Source: Competibacter sp963695105
Lineage (GTDB): Bacteria; Pseudomonadota; Gammaproteobacteria; Competibacterales; Competibacteraceae
Direction: 5' to 3'
Assembly: GCA_963695105.1 (NCBI GenBank)
Contig: CAVOGC010000003.1
Location: 29,061-93,060 of the forward strand
DNA length: 64,000 nt
The position numbers and the translations under genes are program-made. Below, one piece after another: positions 1 through 8,315 of the stretch (position 1 is its first letter; every line of letters begins with the position of its first letter). The notes under the pieces are model-generated. The model did no database searches and had not been told where the DNA came from. It saw only the letters and a list, made by a program, of their open reading frames with translations.

Positions 1-1657
1 GCGCCACCTTGGGAATGCGGGTGCCGGACAGCGAGCGGCTGGTCAACTGGGTGCGGATTTCCTTGTCGCGAATCTTCACTACATACTCGTCGCCCAGGTA
101 ACTTTCCCGCACCTGCGGCCACATATCCACCAGCTTGCGGGCGTGAGGGTCCACCCGCGCTTCGACCTGTTCCAGCAGCGGGTCCAGATCGGCGCTGGAT
201 TTACCCGTCGTTTCCAGCAACGTCTTGACCGCGCGCAACTGCTGGCGCTGGCGGATCAGTCCGACCTGCTCCTCCACCTGCCGGTGATAGCCGCGCACGG
301 TGTCGGCGATTTCCGCCAGATAGCGGGCGCGGGCCGGCGGCACGATCACGATTTGGCCGCTGGAAGCCTTGTTCGCCACCGGCGGCAAGCGGCCCGGCAG
401 CAGATCCAGCCCCCTGTCGCGCAACAGCCCCACCACGCCGTGATAGAGCGCGCTCACGCCGTCGTCATTGAAGCGGGCGGCGATGGTGCCATAAACCGGC
501 ATTTCCTCCGGCGACTGGCCGAACGCCTTATGGTTGCGCTGCACCTGCTTGCGCACGTCGCGCAGCGCGTCCTCGGCGCCCTTGCGGTCGAACTTGTTGA
601 TCGCCACCGCATCGGCGAAATCGAGCATGTCGATCTTTTCCAGTTGCGAAGCGGCGCCAAATTCCGGGGTCATCACATACAGCGAGCGATCCACCAGCGG
701 GACGATGGCGGCGTCGCCCTGGCCGATGCCGGAAGTCTCGACGATCAGCAGGTCGAAACCGGCCAGTTTGCAGGCCGCCAGGATGTCGCCCAGCGTCTCG
801 GGCACCTCGCTGCCGGCGGCGCGGGTGGCCAGCGAACGCATGTACAGATTGGGACCGGCCACGGCGTTCATGCGGATGCGGTCGCCCAGCAGCGCCCCGC
901 CGGTCTTGCGCCGCGAGGGGTCGGCGGCGATCACCGCTATTTTCAGTCGGTCGTCCTGATCCAGCCGGAAGCGCCGCACCAGTTCGTCGGTCAGCGAGGA
1001 CTTGCCGGAACCGCCGGTGCCGGTGATGCCCAAAACCGGTACCGTGCGGGCCTGGACCTGATCGAGCATTTGCTGGCGCAGCGCTGGAGCGACCGCCTGA
1101 TTTTCCAGCGCGGTGATCAACCGGGACAGCGCCCGCCAGTCACCGGCCTGGACCTCATCGAGAGTCTGGGGCGCGTACTGGGCGGGATCGGTGTCGCAGA
1201 CCGTGACCATGTGGTCGATCATGCCCTGCAAGCCCATGGCCTGACCGTCCTCCGGCGAGAAAATGCGCGCGACGCCGTACTGATGCAGTTCGTGGATCTC
1301 CTCGGACACGATGACGCCACCGCCACCGCCAAAGACCTTGATGTTGGCCCCGCCGCGCTCCCGCAGCAGGTCGATCATGTACTTGAAAAATTCGACATGG
1401 CCGCCCTGATAGGAACTGATGGCGATACCCTGGGCGTCTTCCTGCAAGGCGGCGGTGACGATGTCGTCCACCGCGCGGTTGTGGCCGAGATGGATGACTT
1501 CCGCCCCGCTGGCCTGCAGGATGCGGCGCATGATGTTGATCGAGGCGTCGTGGCCGTCGAACAGGCTGGCGGCGGTCACGAAGCGGACTTTGTGCCGGGG
1601 CCGGACCTGATCTACGCCGGGCGTGGGGGATCTGAACGAGCTGATGACTGCGGACAT
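1..1657 (-). CDS. icmF: Fused isobutyryl-CoA mutase-type protein (IcmF), N-terminal part
   Basis: The visible 552 codons begin at the ATG at 1657, with an AAGGAG ribosome site 8-14 bases upstream; the gene runs off the window. The order is a B12-binding domain (SLFDGHDASINIMRRI, with the Asp-x-His cobalamin-ligand motif) followed by a MeaB/ArgK-like G domain with a P-loop (GITGTGGSGKSS), a Gly-rich switch region (ETSGIGQGD) and the guanine-specificity motif NKFD. This order is characteristic of IcmF, where the mutase chaperone GTPase lies between the B12 domain and a C-terminal TIM-barrel mutase. IcmF interconverts isobutyryl-CoA and n-butyryl-CoA, and some members act on pivalyl- or isovaleryl-CoA. 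The mutase domain is outside the window, so substrate specificity cannot be judged. A separate MeaB is the alternative, but it would lack the fused B12 domain. Confidence 0.85.
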   Translation of the reverse strand, partial: MSAVISSFRSPTPGVDQVRPRHKVRFVTAASLFDGHDASINIMRRILQASGAEVIHLGHNRAVDDIVTAALQEDAQGIAISSYQGGHVEFFKYMIDLLRERGGANIKVFGGGGGVIVSEEIHELHQYGVARIFSPEDGQAMGLQGMIDHMVTVCDTDPAQYAPQTLDEVQAGDWRALSRLITALENQAVAPALRQQMLDQVQARTVPVLGITGTGGSGKSSLTDELVRRFRLDQDDRLKIAVIAADPSRRKTGGALLGDRIRMNAVAGPNLYMRSLATRAAGSEVPETLGDILAACKLAGFDLLIVETSGIGQGDAAIVPLVDRSLYVMTPEFGAASQLEKIDMLDFADAVAINKFDRKGAEDALRDVRKQVQRNHKAFGQSPEEMPVYGTIAARFNDDGVSALYHGVVGLLRDRGLDLLPGRLPPVANKASSGQIVIVPPARARYLAEIADTVRGYHRQVEEQVGLIRQRQQLRAVKTLLETTGKSSADLDPLLEQVEARVDPHARKLVDMWPQVRESYLGDEYVVKIRDKEIRTQLTSRSLSGTRIPKVA

Positions 1658-2094
1658 GGAGAATTCTCCTTAAAAAAAGTAATACGCTTTATGTGCTAAA
1701 TAATACGCCTTTACGGCGACTCTTGCGGCGAGAAGCCGCGCCCACACCGTGCCGAATCTTGCCTGATCCCGCCGACCCCATGAAAACCGGACAATCCCGT
1801 TCTATTGGATTTTCAACACGCTGCCCGCCTTGGCTCATGGAACTGGCTGGCGCCGCCGTCGCCAATCCCACCGGTTACGGGTTTCGCGCCAAGGGGATCA
1901 AGCAAACCACTGACTGGCCGGATGGTGTACGGGATGGTGTACGGGATGCTTCCGCCGGCGATTCTTGCCACGCCGGTCGAAGCTCAGGATGTTCGCTGGC
2001 TGCTTCGGGTTGCCAGGCACGCCATGATTTCAGCGAACTCACTTGTCATGGTGACCACAATGGTAAAAGGAACTGGAAAGCAAAGTTTGCCAAT

Positions 2095-2179
2095 ATGGTT
2101 GCAATTCTTGCCAGCAATAACGCCGACATGGTTGCAATTCTTGCCAGCAATAACGCCGACATGGTTGCAATTCTTGCCA
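2095..2179. repeat. 33-bp direct tandem repeat, about 2.6 copies
   Basis: Two identical 33-bp units (2095-2127 and 2128-2160) are followed by the first 19 bp of a third (2161-2179). Each contains TTGCAATTCTTGCCA, and an extra TTGCCA sits just upstream at 2087-2092. The period is three helical turns, and the array ends about 50 bp before the AraC-type regulator start, so it may be a set of regulator half-sites on one face of the helix. That role is inference; replication slippage is the alternative. Confidence 0.85.
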
Positions 2180-2205
2180 CTCTGAATAGTATTGGTATTT
2201 AAAAT
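2174..2205 (+). promoter_or_regulatory. Possible promoter of the AraC-type regulator
   Basis: TTGCCA at 2174-2179, the end of the last repeat copy, could be a -35 element. TATTTA at 2196-2201 (16-bp spacing) or TAAAAT at 2200-2205 (20-bp spacing) could be the -10. Neither spacing and match combination is strong. If real, the tandem repeat overlaps and precedes the promoter. Confidence 0.3.
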
Positions 2206-2228
2206 ATGAACTGACGATCCGAACGAGT

Positions 2229-3254
2229 ATGCGTGTGATGACCGAGGTCGCGATAACACCCGTGGCGTTTGTTCGAGCAATCGTTGCCGCATACCAACGC
2301 TATGGCAAAGATCCAAGCCATGCTCTTCGGCGTGCGCGAATGACGCCAGAATTCCTGCTGGACTCCACGAACAGAGTCACCGCGTCTCAAATGGAGATCA
2401 TGTTCGGTATTGCCATACAGGAGCTTGACGATGAGGCGCTTGGGTGGTTTTCACGCAAACTTCCCTGGGGCGCCTATGGAATGCTATGCAGGGCCTCTCT
2501 AAGCTCGCCTACATTGGAAGTAGCCTTGAAACGCTGGTGTCGTCACCATCGGTTGTTAGCCGATGACATTACGCTGAAATTTGACGTTACCAAAGCGGCG
2601 GCATCCATCGCCATTCAAGTCAACAGGGATTTGGGCGCAATGGAGGAGTTCTGCTTCGCCACGCTCTTTCGATATATTCTTGGATACGCCTGTTGGGCGA
2701 TTAATTCGCGGATACCTTTACTGGAGGCCTGTTTCCCTTTCGATCCTCCAGAGCATCTTGAGGTTTATCGAGCGCTTTTTCCTGGCTCGCTGCATTTTTG
2801 TTCTCAAGTAGCCAAGATAAGTTTTGATCCGCAATACGCGGCGCTGTCTATTCGCAGAGACGACCGGGCGTTGAACAAGATGCTCCAGCAAGCGCTTCCT
2901 CTGACGATGTTTCCCTATCGGCGGGATCGGCTACTGGTTCAGCGCGTTCGCGAACTTTTGAGAATGCAATCCGATAGCCCGCATACAGGCGAATCGCTTG
3001 CCACGGAACTCCATGTGTCGTCCAGGACGCTGCACCGACAGTTGCGGGAAGAAGGCACATCGTTGCAGGTTCTAAAGAATGAAGTTCGGCGGGACCGAGC
3101 AGTTGACCTGCTGAACAGAACGTCCAGACCCATCAAACAAATTGCACCGGCCGTAGGCTTTCTCAACGAAAAAAGTTTTTCTCGCGCGTTCAAACAGTGG
3201 ACTGGTGTGACGCCGGAATCCATCCGGGAAAACGCGGAAAGGAGATTGGTCTGA
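2229..3254 (+). CDS. AraC/XylS-family transcriptional regulator with Arabinose_bd-type N-terminus
   Basis: The 341-residue protein has the layout of OruR/ArgR-like AraC regulators. Its N-terminal half (about residues 15-210) resembles the arabinose-binding-like effector domain. The C-terminal 95 residues carry a double helix-turn-helix, including LATELHVSSRTLHRQLREEG and the conserved second helix region IKQIAPAVGFLNEKSFSRAF. An ATG at 2229 or 2238 could be the start; neither has a strong ribosome site. Its target is unknown. The adjoining 33-bp repeat and the coupled downstream receptor-like gene are the nearest candidates. Confidence 0.85.
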   Translation: MRVMTEVAITPVAFVRAIVAAYQRYGKDPSHALRRARMTPEFLLDSTNRVTASQMEIMFGIAIQELDDEALGWFSRKLPWGAYGMLCRASLSSPTLEVALKRWCRHHRLLADDITLKFDVTKAAASIAIQVNRDLGAMEEFCFATLFRYILGYACWAINSRIPLLEACFPFDPPEHLEVYRALFPGSLHFCSQVAKISFDPQYAALSIRRDDRALNKMLQQALPLTMFPYRRDRLLVQRVRELLRMQSDSPHTGESLATELHVSSRTLHRQLREEGTSLQVLKNEVRRDRAVDLLNRTSRPIKQIAPAVGFLNEKSFSRAFKQWTGVTPESIRENAERRLV

Positions 3255-4063
3255 AGCCCCTGACCGACGCCCTCGGCGTCCGCCACTCGCCCACCGGTTC
3301 CACCGCCCGCATCGTCTCGCTGGTGCCCAGCATCACCGAACTGCTGTTCGCGCTGGGGCTGGAAGATCAAATCGTGGGCCGCACTCATTACTGTATCCAT
3401 CCTCAACCCGCTGTCGCGGCCATCCCCAGTGTCGGCGGCACCAAGAAAGTCAAATATGCCCGGCTGCGGGCATTGCAGCCCAGCCACGTCATTGTCAACA
3501 TCGACGAAAACCCGCGCGAACTGGCGGAACGGCTGATGGCCGATGGCTTGCCAACGATCGTGACTCATCCGCTGGCGCCGGAAGACAACGTGCCGCTGTA
3601 TCGACTGATCGGCGGTATTTTCGACCGCGCGGCGGAAGCGGAGGCGCTGGCGGCCAGGTTCGAGCGGAAGCTGACCGAACTGCGGCAAGTCGCCTGGCCT
3701 CGGCGGCGGGTGCTGTATTTGATCTGGCGCAAGCCGTGGATGGGCGTCAGTCGGGATACCTACATCGCCCGCATGTTGGCTCTAGTGGGTTGGGAGACCC
3801 TGCCGGTCGAGTCGGATGCGCGCTATCCCCAGTTGGAACTGGACCGGGCGCTGCTGGACGCCGCCGATCTGATCCTGTTCAGCAGCGAGCCGTACCGATT
3901 TCTACCGGAAGATTTGGAAATCTTCGCCCGGGAGCACGACTGTCCGCCCGAGAAGTTGCGGCTGATCGATGGGGAAATGACCTCGTGGTATGGCAGCCGG
4001 GTGATTCAGGGGTTGCGTTATATGGGGCAATTAGCTCGCGAAGTTTCCGCGCCCGCTCTCTGA
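3251..4063 (+). CDS. TroA/BtuF-like helical-backbone metal or cobalamin receptor, cytoplasmic type
   Basis: The conserved region begins at ARIVSLVPSITELLFALGL, the usual opening of the periplasmic-binding-protein-2 (BtuF/FhuD) fold, and ends about 260 residues later. No signal peptide or lipobox precedes it, so it is probably not secreted, and no ABC permease or ATPase adjoins it. The start is unusual. An AAGGAG at 3239-3244 lies six bases before CTG at 3251, and that CTG overlaps the regulator's TGA stop as CTGA, mimicking the common ATGA coupling. A GTG at 3197 inside the regulator is the alternative. Proximity to the B12 enzyme IcmF makes a cobalamin link attractive but unproven. Confidence 0.7.
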   Translation: MKPLTDALGVRHSPTGSTARIVSLVPSITELLFALGLEDQIVGRTHYCIHPQPAVAAIPSVGGTKKVKYARLRALQPSHVIVNIDENPRELAERLMADGLPTIVTHPLAPEDNVPLYRLIGGIFDRAAEAEALAARFERKLTELRQVAWPRRRVLYLIWRKPWMGVSRDTYIARMLALVGWETLPVESDARYPQLELDRALLDAADLILFSSEPYRFLPEDLEIFAREHDCPPEKLRLIDGEMTSWYGSRVIQGLRYMGQLAREVSAPAL

Positions 4064-4165
4064 TCGTGCGCCCTTGACCGCATCAAGCTGTTTCAGGTGT
4101 AGCCAACTTGGCGGTAAAACACCGTGAGCGCGCTGCCCCTCGCGCGAAAACTCCACCCGATCCCT

Positions 4166-4855
4166 TCAGGCGCCCGCTTCGTGCAACACCCCCACCGGCT
4201 TGGCTTCGACCCGGCGCTTGACGCGGGCATCGAGCACGTTCTTGACGGCGATCAGACAACCCAGGCCGATAAACGCCCCCGGCGGCAGAATCGCCAACAG
4301 GAAACCGCGATAATCGTCGATCAGATGCAGGGTTAGCCCCTTGCCGAGATCCCCGAACAGCAGATCGGCCTGAGCGAACAGCGTCCCCTGCCCCACCGCT
4401 TCCCGCAACGCGCCCAGCAACACCAGCGCCAGCAGGAACCCCAATCCGGTGGCGAGGCCGTCCACCGCCGCCTTCGCCACACCGTTCTTGAAAGCGAACG
4501 CCTCGGCGCGGCCGATCACGCAGCAGTTGGTGACGATCAAAGGGATGAAAATGCCCAGCACGATGTAGAGCCCCGGCAAAAAGGCGTGCATCGCCAGTTC
4601 CACGGCGGTCACCACGCAGGCGATCACCATGACGAACACCGGAATCCGCACCTCAGGCCGCACCAGATTGCGGATCAGCGACACCGCCACGTTGGAGGTC
4701 AGCAGCACCAGCAGGGTCGCCAGACCGAGTCCCAGGCCGTTAACCACCGAGTTCGACACCGCCAACAGCGGGCATAAACCCAGCAGCGCCACGAAACCCG
4801 TGTTCTGGGTCCACAAGCCGTCCTTGAGAATCTTCCCATAGCTCGTTTCGCTCAT
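4166..4855 (-). CDS. rnfE: Rnf complex subunit E (RnfE), membrane protein
   Basis: A 229-residue integral membrane protein with about six hydrophobic segments. It is one of the two homologous RnfA/RnfE subunits that form the ion-conducting core of the ferredoxin:NAD+ oxidoreductase. The motif LGLCPLLAVSNSVVNGLGLG and the segment LIVTNCCVIGRAEAFA are typical. The ATG at 4855 has GAGGAG upstream, so the upstream in-frame extension is not needed. It is last in the operon, 194 bp beyond rnfG, and that gap holds a repeat element. Confidence 0.93.
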   Translation of the reverse strand: MSETSYGKILKDGLWTQNTGFVALLGLCPLLAVSNSVVNGLGLGLATLLVLLTSNVAVSLIRNLVRPEVRIPVFVMVIACVVTAVELAMHAFLPGLYIVLGIFIPLIVTNCCVIGRAEAFAFKNGVAKAAVDGLATGLGFLLALVLLGALREAVGQGTLFAQADLLFGDLGKGLTLHLIDDYRGFLLAILPPGAFIGLGCLIAVKNVLDARVKRRVEAKPVGVLHEAGA

Positions 4856-4914
4856 GATTGCTCCTCTCGCACAGATCGCCGCCCGCACCCTCAACATCTT
4901 TGTAACCGTTTACT

Positions 4915-5030
4915 CCCCTCGCCCACTTGCGGGAGAGGGGTGGGGGTGAGCACCATGGTTTCAAAGGCTTGCCCCCTCACCCTAAACCCGGCCCCCTCGC
5001 TTCGCTCTCCCCCTCGGCAGAGGAGAGGGG
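4915..5030. repeat. C/G-rich interspersed inverted-repeat element between rnfG and rnfE
   Basis: The first half forms a hairpin (CCCCTC at 4915-4920 pairing with GAGGGG at 4935-4940) followed by GTGGGGGTGAG. The second half is a roughly inverted run of CCCTCACCC and CCCTC motifs ending with CTCTCC (5005-5010) pairing with GGAGAG (5022-5027). The reverse complement of the first half matches the element at 56151-56187, with the same core CTCACCCCCA followed by CCCCTCTCCC and a GGGAGAG-like arm. This is a dispersed non-coding repeat that landed inside the rnf operon. Confidence 0.7.
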
Positions 5031-5049
5031 ACTGAATGGTACAACTCTT

Positions 5050-5706
5050 TCAGGGGCGAGGAGACTGGCTGACCGTCTTCACCCCGGACGCCGGGGCGAA
5101 CAGTTGCTCACGGTGGGCGAGGACGTACTCCAGAAACTTATGAGTAGCTCTAACCACCGCTCGCGGGGTAATGGTCGCGCCGGTGAACTGGTCGAACGCG
5201 CCGCCATCCTTTTTGACCTTCCATTTTTCCGGCGTTGGATCGGTCAGCGAACGGCCGGTAAACGCTAGAATCCACGGTGAGCGTTTCTCGTCGATGGCGT
5301 CGCCCAGACCGGGGGTCTCCTTGTGCGCCAACACCCGCACCCCGGCCAGGGTTCCGTCGGCATACACCCCGACCAGCAGTTGAATCGGCCCACTGTAGCC
5401 GTCCGGGGCGGTCGGCGTGGCGAACAGCGCCACCGGCTGGCCGTCGCGACGCGCCCGATAGACGGTGACCGGCTGGTCGGCGCCCAGCCACTCCGGCGCC
5501 ACCACCTCAATGTGATCGTCGATCACGCGGTTATCGTAGCGTTCAGCCGGCACCAGCCGGTTCAGGCTCGCTTCCAGCGCCGCCCGGTTGGCCGCCGCGA
5601 TGATGTCCTTGGTGCCGCTATGGGTTACGGCGACCAGCCCGGTGCCGACCACGGCGAAGCCGGTTAGGATCAGGGCGGCGATCCCCATGCTACGCGCGGT
5701 TTTCAT
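5050..5706 (-). CDS. rnfG: Rnf complex subunit G (RnfG), flavin-bearing
   Basis: 218 residues with a single N-terminal membrane anchor (IAALILTGFAVVGTGLVAV) and a periplasmic FMN-binding domain. The motif FTGATITPRAVV near the C-terminus carries the threonine to which ApbE attaches FMN covalently. The ATG at 5706 overlaps the rnfD stop as ATGA, so the long in-frame extension reading back through rnfD is a shadow. Confidence 0.93.
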   Translation of the reverse strand: MKTARSMGIAALILTGFAVVGTGLVAVTHSGTKDIIAAANRAALEASLNRLVPAERYDNRVIDDHIEVVAPEWLGADQPVTVYRARRDGQPVALFATPTAPDGYSGPIQLLVGVYADGTLAGVRVLAHKETPGLGDAIDEKRSPWILAFTGRSLTDPTPEKWKVKKDGGAFDQFTGATITPRAVVRATHKFLEYVLAHREQLFAPASGVKTVSQSPRP

Positions 5707-6734
5707 CCGCCCCGCGCCCCAAACACTCGCGGCTGGGTATACAGATCGATGGTGGGCGCGGCGATGTTCATCAGCAGCACCGAAAACGCCACCCCGTCGG
5801 GATAGCCGCCGAACGCCCGGATGATGTAGATCAGCACGCCGATCCCGGCGCCGTAAATCAACCGGCCGCGCGGCGTGGTGCTCGCCGTGACCGGGTCGGT
5901 GGCGATAAAGAAGGCGCCGAAGATCGCCGCGCCGCTCCAGAGGTGAAACCAGGGCGGTGCATAACGCTGCGGGTCGATCAGATGGAACACGGTGGCGATC
6001 ACCGCCAGCCCGCCCAGCATCCCGACCGGAATCCGCCAGTCGGCGGCGCGGGTGTAGATCAGCCACAGCCCACCCGCCAGAAAACCCAGCGCCGCCCATT
6101 CCCAGCCGCTGCCGGCCACGATGCCGAACACCGGACTGTTGCGGATCTCGGTCACCGTCAAGCCCAGACCGAGTTGGGTACGCAACACATCGAGCGGAGT
6201 CGCGCCGGTCAGCCCGTCCGCGACGACCCCCCCCGCGCCGCCGAAGATGATCTCCAGCGTGTCCGGCAAGCCCAGTGCGTGCGCTTGCCCGACCCCGTGA
6301 GGGATCAGCCAAGTGCTCATCTCGCGCGGAAATGAGATCAACAGCACCACGTAGCCGACCATGGCCGGATTGAAGGGGTTATAGCCCAAGCCGCCGTAGA
6401 GATGTTTGGCGACCACGATGGCGAAGGCGACGCCCAAGACCGTCAGCCACCACGGCGCCAGCGGCGGCAGCGCCGCCGCCAGCAACCAGGCGGTAACCAC
6501 GGCGCTAAAGTCGCCCAAATGCACGGCCAGAGGCTTGCCCCGCGCCACCAGCATCAGCGTTTCCGCCGCCAGCGCCACCACGGTGGCGACCGCCAGATTG
6601 ACCAACACGCCCCAACCGAAAAACCAGGCCAGCGCCGCGACGCCAGGCGCCATCGCGTACAGCACCCGGCGCATCACTTGGCCGATGCTGGTTTCGCGCA
6701 GAATATGGGGAGAAGTCGCGGTCCGGAAACGCAT
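5703..6734 (-). CDS. rnfD: Rnf complex subunit D (RnfD), flavin-bearing membrane protein
   Basis: 343 residues, highly hydrophobic with eight to ten membrane segments. The motif DGLTGATPLDVLR contains the threonine used for covalent FMN attachment in RnfD and NqrB. The sequence LGYNPFNPAMVGY is a conserved loop of this family. It starts 6 bp after the rnfC stop and its stop overlaps the rnfG start by four bases, so the genes are translationally coupled. Confidence 0.95.
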   Translation of the reverse strand: MRFRTATSPHILRETSIGQVMRRVLYAMAPGVAALAWFFGWGVLVNLAVATVVALAAETLMLVARGKPLAVHLGDFSAVVTAWLLAAALPPLAPWWLTVLGVAFAIVVAKHLYGGLGYNPFNPAMVGYVVLLISFPREMSTWLIPHGVGQAHALGLPDTLEIIFGGAGGVVADGLTGATPLDVLRTQLGLGLTVTEIRNSPVFGIVAGSGWEWAALGFLAGGLWLIYTRAADWRIPVGMLGGLAVIATVFHLIDPQRYAPPWFHLWSGAAIFGAFFIATDPVTASTTPRGRLIYGAGIGVLIYIIRAFGGYPDGVAFSVLLMNIAAPTIDLYTQPRVFGARGG

Positions 6735-6740
6735 CGCCGC

Positions 6741-8315
6741 TCAGCCGTCCCGCCCGGCGCCGTCGGTGGCGACCGCGCTTGGTGGCTTTGCCACATCCAC
6801 CGGCGCGGCGGCCCGGTCCGGCCGGGCGCGGGCAACCGCCGCCTCGATGGGCAACTTGTCCACCTCGGTCACCGCCGCCGGTGCCGGGCGGGGCGGCGCT
6901 TTCTGGCGCAGTTTGGCTTCCCGTTCCTTCTGCTCGCGCTCCAACCGTTCCAGTCGGGCCTGATGCCGCTGTCGGGCCAGCTCGGCTTTTTGCTTCTCTT
7001 TCTCCTGCGCCCAGATTTCGTTCTTGGCGTAGCGGTAGAACTGCACCAGCGGGATGCGGCTGGGGCAAACGTAACTGCAACAGCCGCATTCGATGCAACT
7101 GAACAAGTGATAATCCTGCGCCTTGTCGAACTCCTTGGCGTGGGCGTGCCAGTACAACTGCTGCGGCAACAGGTCGGCCGGACACACCTCGACGCAGGCC
7201 CCGCAGCGGATGCAGGGCATCGGTGGCTGTTCGGGCGTCAACTCCTCGGCGCCGGCGGCCAGGACGCAGTTGGTGGCCTTGGTCACCGGCACGTCGTCGC
7301 CGTGCAGGGCAAACCCCATCATCGGTCCGCCCATGATCAACCGCTCGACCCCGTCCCGATAACCGCCACATAACTCGACCAACGCGGAAAACGGCGTGCC
7401 CAGCAAGGCCTCGACGTTGCCCGGCCGGGCTATTTGACCGGTCACGGTAACGATGCGGGATAGCACCGGTTCGCCAAAATCAATGGCGCGATGGACAGTG
7501 TAAGCGGTGGCGACGTTGAAACACTGGACCCCGACATCGACCGGCAAGCCGTCGACCGGGGTCTCCTTGCCGGTCAGCAGCCGGATGAGCTGTTTGACGC
7601 TGCCGCTGGGATAGCGGGTCGGCACCACCCGGACCTGATAACCGGTTCCGGCACAGGCGGCGGTCATGGCGACCGCCGCTTCCGGCTTGTCGTCCTCGAT
7701 GCCGATCAACACCTCGCGTGGCTCCAGCAGATGCACCATGACGTGCAGACCGGCGACGATTCCGGCCGCCCGCTCGCGCATCAGCCGATCGTCGCAGGTG
7801 ATCCAGGGCTCGCACTCGGCGCCGTTCAGGATCAGCGTGTCCAGTGACTCGCCATGGCCGCCTGGGTTCAGCTTGACCGCGCTGGGAAAACCCGCCCCAC
7901 CCAGTCCGACCACGCCGGCATTGCGCAGCACGCCGCGCACCTCGCTCGAATGCAGCCGGCGGTAGTCGACCGGTTGCCGCTCGATCCAACGCTCCTCGCC
8001 GTCGGTCTCAATGGCAACGCATAAATCCGGCAGGCCGGAGGGATGCGGCACCGGCCGCGATTCCACCGCCGTCACCACGCCCGAGGTCGGCGCATGCACG
8101 GCGGCGCTGATATAGCCGTCGGCCTGACCGATTACTTGACCTTTCAACACCCGGTCGCCGACCTGAACCAGAGGCTTGGCGGTGGCGCCAATATGCTGGC
8201 GCAGCGGCACCGTCAACCGGGGAGGCAGGGGGCCGGCCAGGATCGGCTGCCGATTGGACTCGCTCTTGTGTCGGACGGTCTTGAGCCCGCCGTGAAACGG
8301 AAACAAGGCGCTCAT
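6741..8315 (-). CDS. rnfC: Rnf complex subunit C (RnfC), NADH-binding iron-sulfur protein
   Basis: 524 residues from the ATG at 8315, which overlaps the rnfB stop as ATGA. It has a biotinyl-lipoyl-like N-terminus (HAPTSGVV), a Complex I 51-kDa-like nucleotide and FMN region (GLGGAGFPSAVKL) and two [4Fe-4S] motifs, CIRCGACVEVCPADLLP and CIECGCCSYVCPSRIP. The C-terminal tail is a charged Lys/Glu/Arg-rich helix and is short compared with the long repeat tail of E. coli RsxC. Confidence 0.95.
   Translation of the reverse strand: MSALFPFHGGLKTVRHKSESNRQPILAGPLPPRLTVPLRQHIGATAKPLVQVGDRVLKGQVIGQADGYISAAVHAPTSGVVTAVESRPVPHPSGLPDLCVAIETDGEERWIERQPVDYRRLHSSEVRGVLRNAGVVGLGGAGFPSAVKLNPGGHGESLDTLILNGAECEPWITCDDRLMRERAAGIVAGLHVMVHLLEPREVLIGIEDDKPEAAVAMTAACAGTGYQVRVVPTRYPSGSVKQLIRLLTGKETPVDGLPVDVGVQCFNVATAYTVHRAIDFGEPVLSRIVTVTGQIARPGNVEALLGTPFSALVELCGGYRDGVERLIMGGPMMGFALHGDDVPVTKATNCVLAAGAEELTPEQPPMPCIRCGACVEVCPADLLPQQLYWHAHAKEFDKAQDYHLFSCIECGCCSYVCPSRIPLVQFYRYAKNEIWAQEKEKQKAELARQRHQARLERLEREQKEREAKLRQKAPPRPAPAAVTEVDKLPIEAAVARARPDRAAAPVDVAKPPSAVATDGAGRDG

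Larger units (their letters stand above)
1658..2228. other. 571-bp intergenic spacer, no convincing gene
   Basis: This stretch separates icmF (minus) from the AraC-type regulator (plus). Open frames exist on both strands but have no family resemblance. It contains a 12-bp tandem duplication near 1920-1944 and the 33-bp repeat listed separately. No cobalamin riboswitch was recognised upstream of icmF. Confidence 0.6.

Noticed and set aside
143..1699. 518-codon open frame on the plus strand
   Set aside because: It is antisense to icmF, whose minus-strand frame has clear B12 and GTPase motifs; high GC leaves long empty frames.
1658..1760. Cobalamin riboswitch upstream of icmF
   Set aside because: I looked for a B12-box-like segment and adjoining stems and could not find them.
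2095..2179. CRISPR array
   Set aside because: The 33-bp units are contiguous with no spacers and no cas genes are present.
2095..2202. Protein with an 11-residue repeat (MVAILASNNAD) encoded by the 33-bp array
   Set aside because: The period is a multiple of three so a repeat peptide is automatic; no ribosome site, no homology, and both strands are open.
5050..6312. Single 420-residue protein covering rnfG and part of rnfD
   Set aside because: The first half is a frame-shadow of rnfD; rnfG begins at the ATGA overlap at 5706.
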